Part shown: positions 16,360-16,370 of the stretch, one piece after another | How positions within the stretch are numbered: position 1 is the stretch's first letter | Layout of the letters: each line of letters starts with the position of its first letter | Assembly: GCA_023443225.1 (NCBI GenBank) | Contig: JAEZVF010000064.1 | Coordinates: 1-16,370 of the forward strand | Source of the DNA: Bacillota bacterium | Lineage (GTDB): Bacteria; Bacillota; Clostridia; Lachnospirales; Lachnospiraceae | Direction: 5' to 3' | DNA length: 16,370 nt | Program-made: the position numbers and the translations under genes | Notes under the pieces: model-generated | The model's database searches: none | Seen by the model: the letters and a program-made list of their open reading frames with translations, nothing else | What the model was told of the DNA's origin: nothing

Positions 16360-16370
16360 AACTGAATCAA

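Overview
The window is AT-rich, and every credible gene lies on the minus strand, so biological order runs from high to low coordinates. Low G+C, GGAGG-type ribosome binding sites, GTG and TTG starts, and the relaxase and HsdM/HsdR styles suggest a Gram-positive gut Clostridia/Lachnospiraceae-type genome. That assignment is inference from style, not from a marker gene.

Region 1 (14554-16359) is a complete MOB_P-type relaxase (PF03432 family) with its metal-binding His cluster, so the locus belongs to an integrative or mobilizable element. Region 2 (14449-14510) is a compact regulatory block. A near-consensus sigma-70 promoter has its -35 box at the centre of a perfect 17-bp inverted repeat, followed by a short leader and a strong RBS for a GTG start.

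Region 3 (5967-14441) is an extended type I restriction-modification operon: a fusion of a pseudo-methyltransferase to one target-recognition domain, then HsdM, a two-TRD HsdS, an unrecognised 279-aa protein and HsdR. Region 4 (320-5926) follows HsdR after only 40 nt. It encodes a ComEC-like metallo-beta-lactamase (MBL) protein, a 721-aa E2-E1-JAB triple fusion of ubiquitin-conjugation type, a small four-helix membrane protein, a second ComEC-like MBL protein, and a gene split by a frameshift. Genes in regions 3 and 4 are mostly spaced by overlaps or gaps of 1-40 nt, with one gap of 81 nt, so they look like one long transcription unit.

Region 5 (1-319) has no confident gene. It holds a perfect 22-bp hairpin just past the last stop codon and a good outward-facing promoter that leaves through the left edge.

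Taken together, this looks like defence cargo placed beside a relaxase gene. A type I R-M system with two odd accessory proteins is joined to a bacterial ubiquitin-like module with no visible CD-NTase and no visible ubiquitin-like protein. The least familiar parts are the MBL / E2-E1-JAB / 4-TM / MBL arrangement and the degenerate methyltransferase-TRD fusion. No function of region 4 can be proven from sequence alone.
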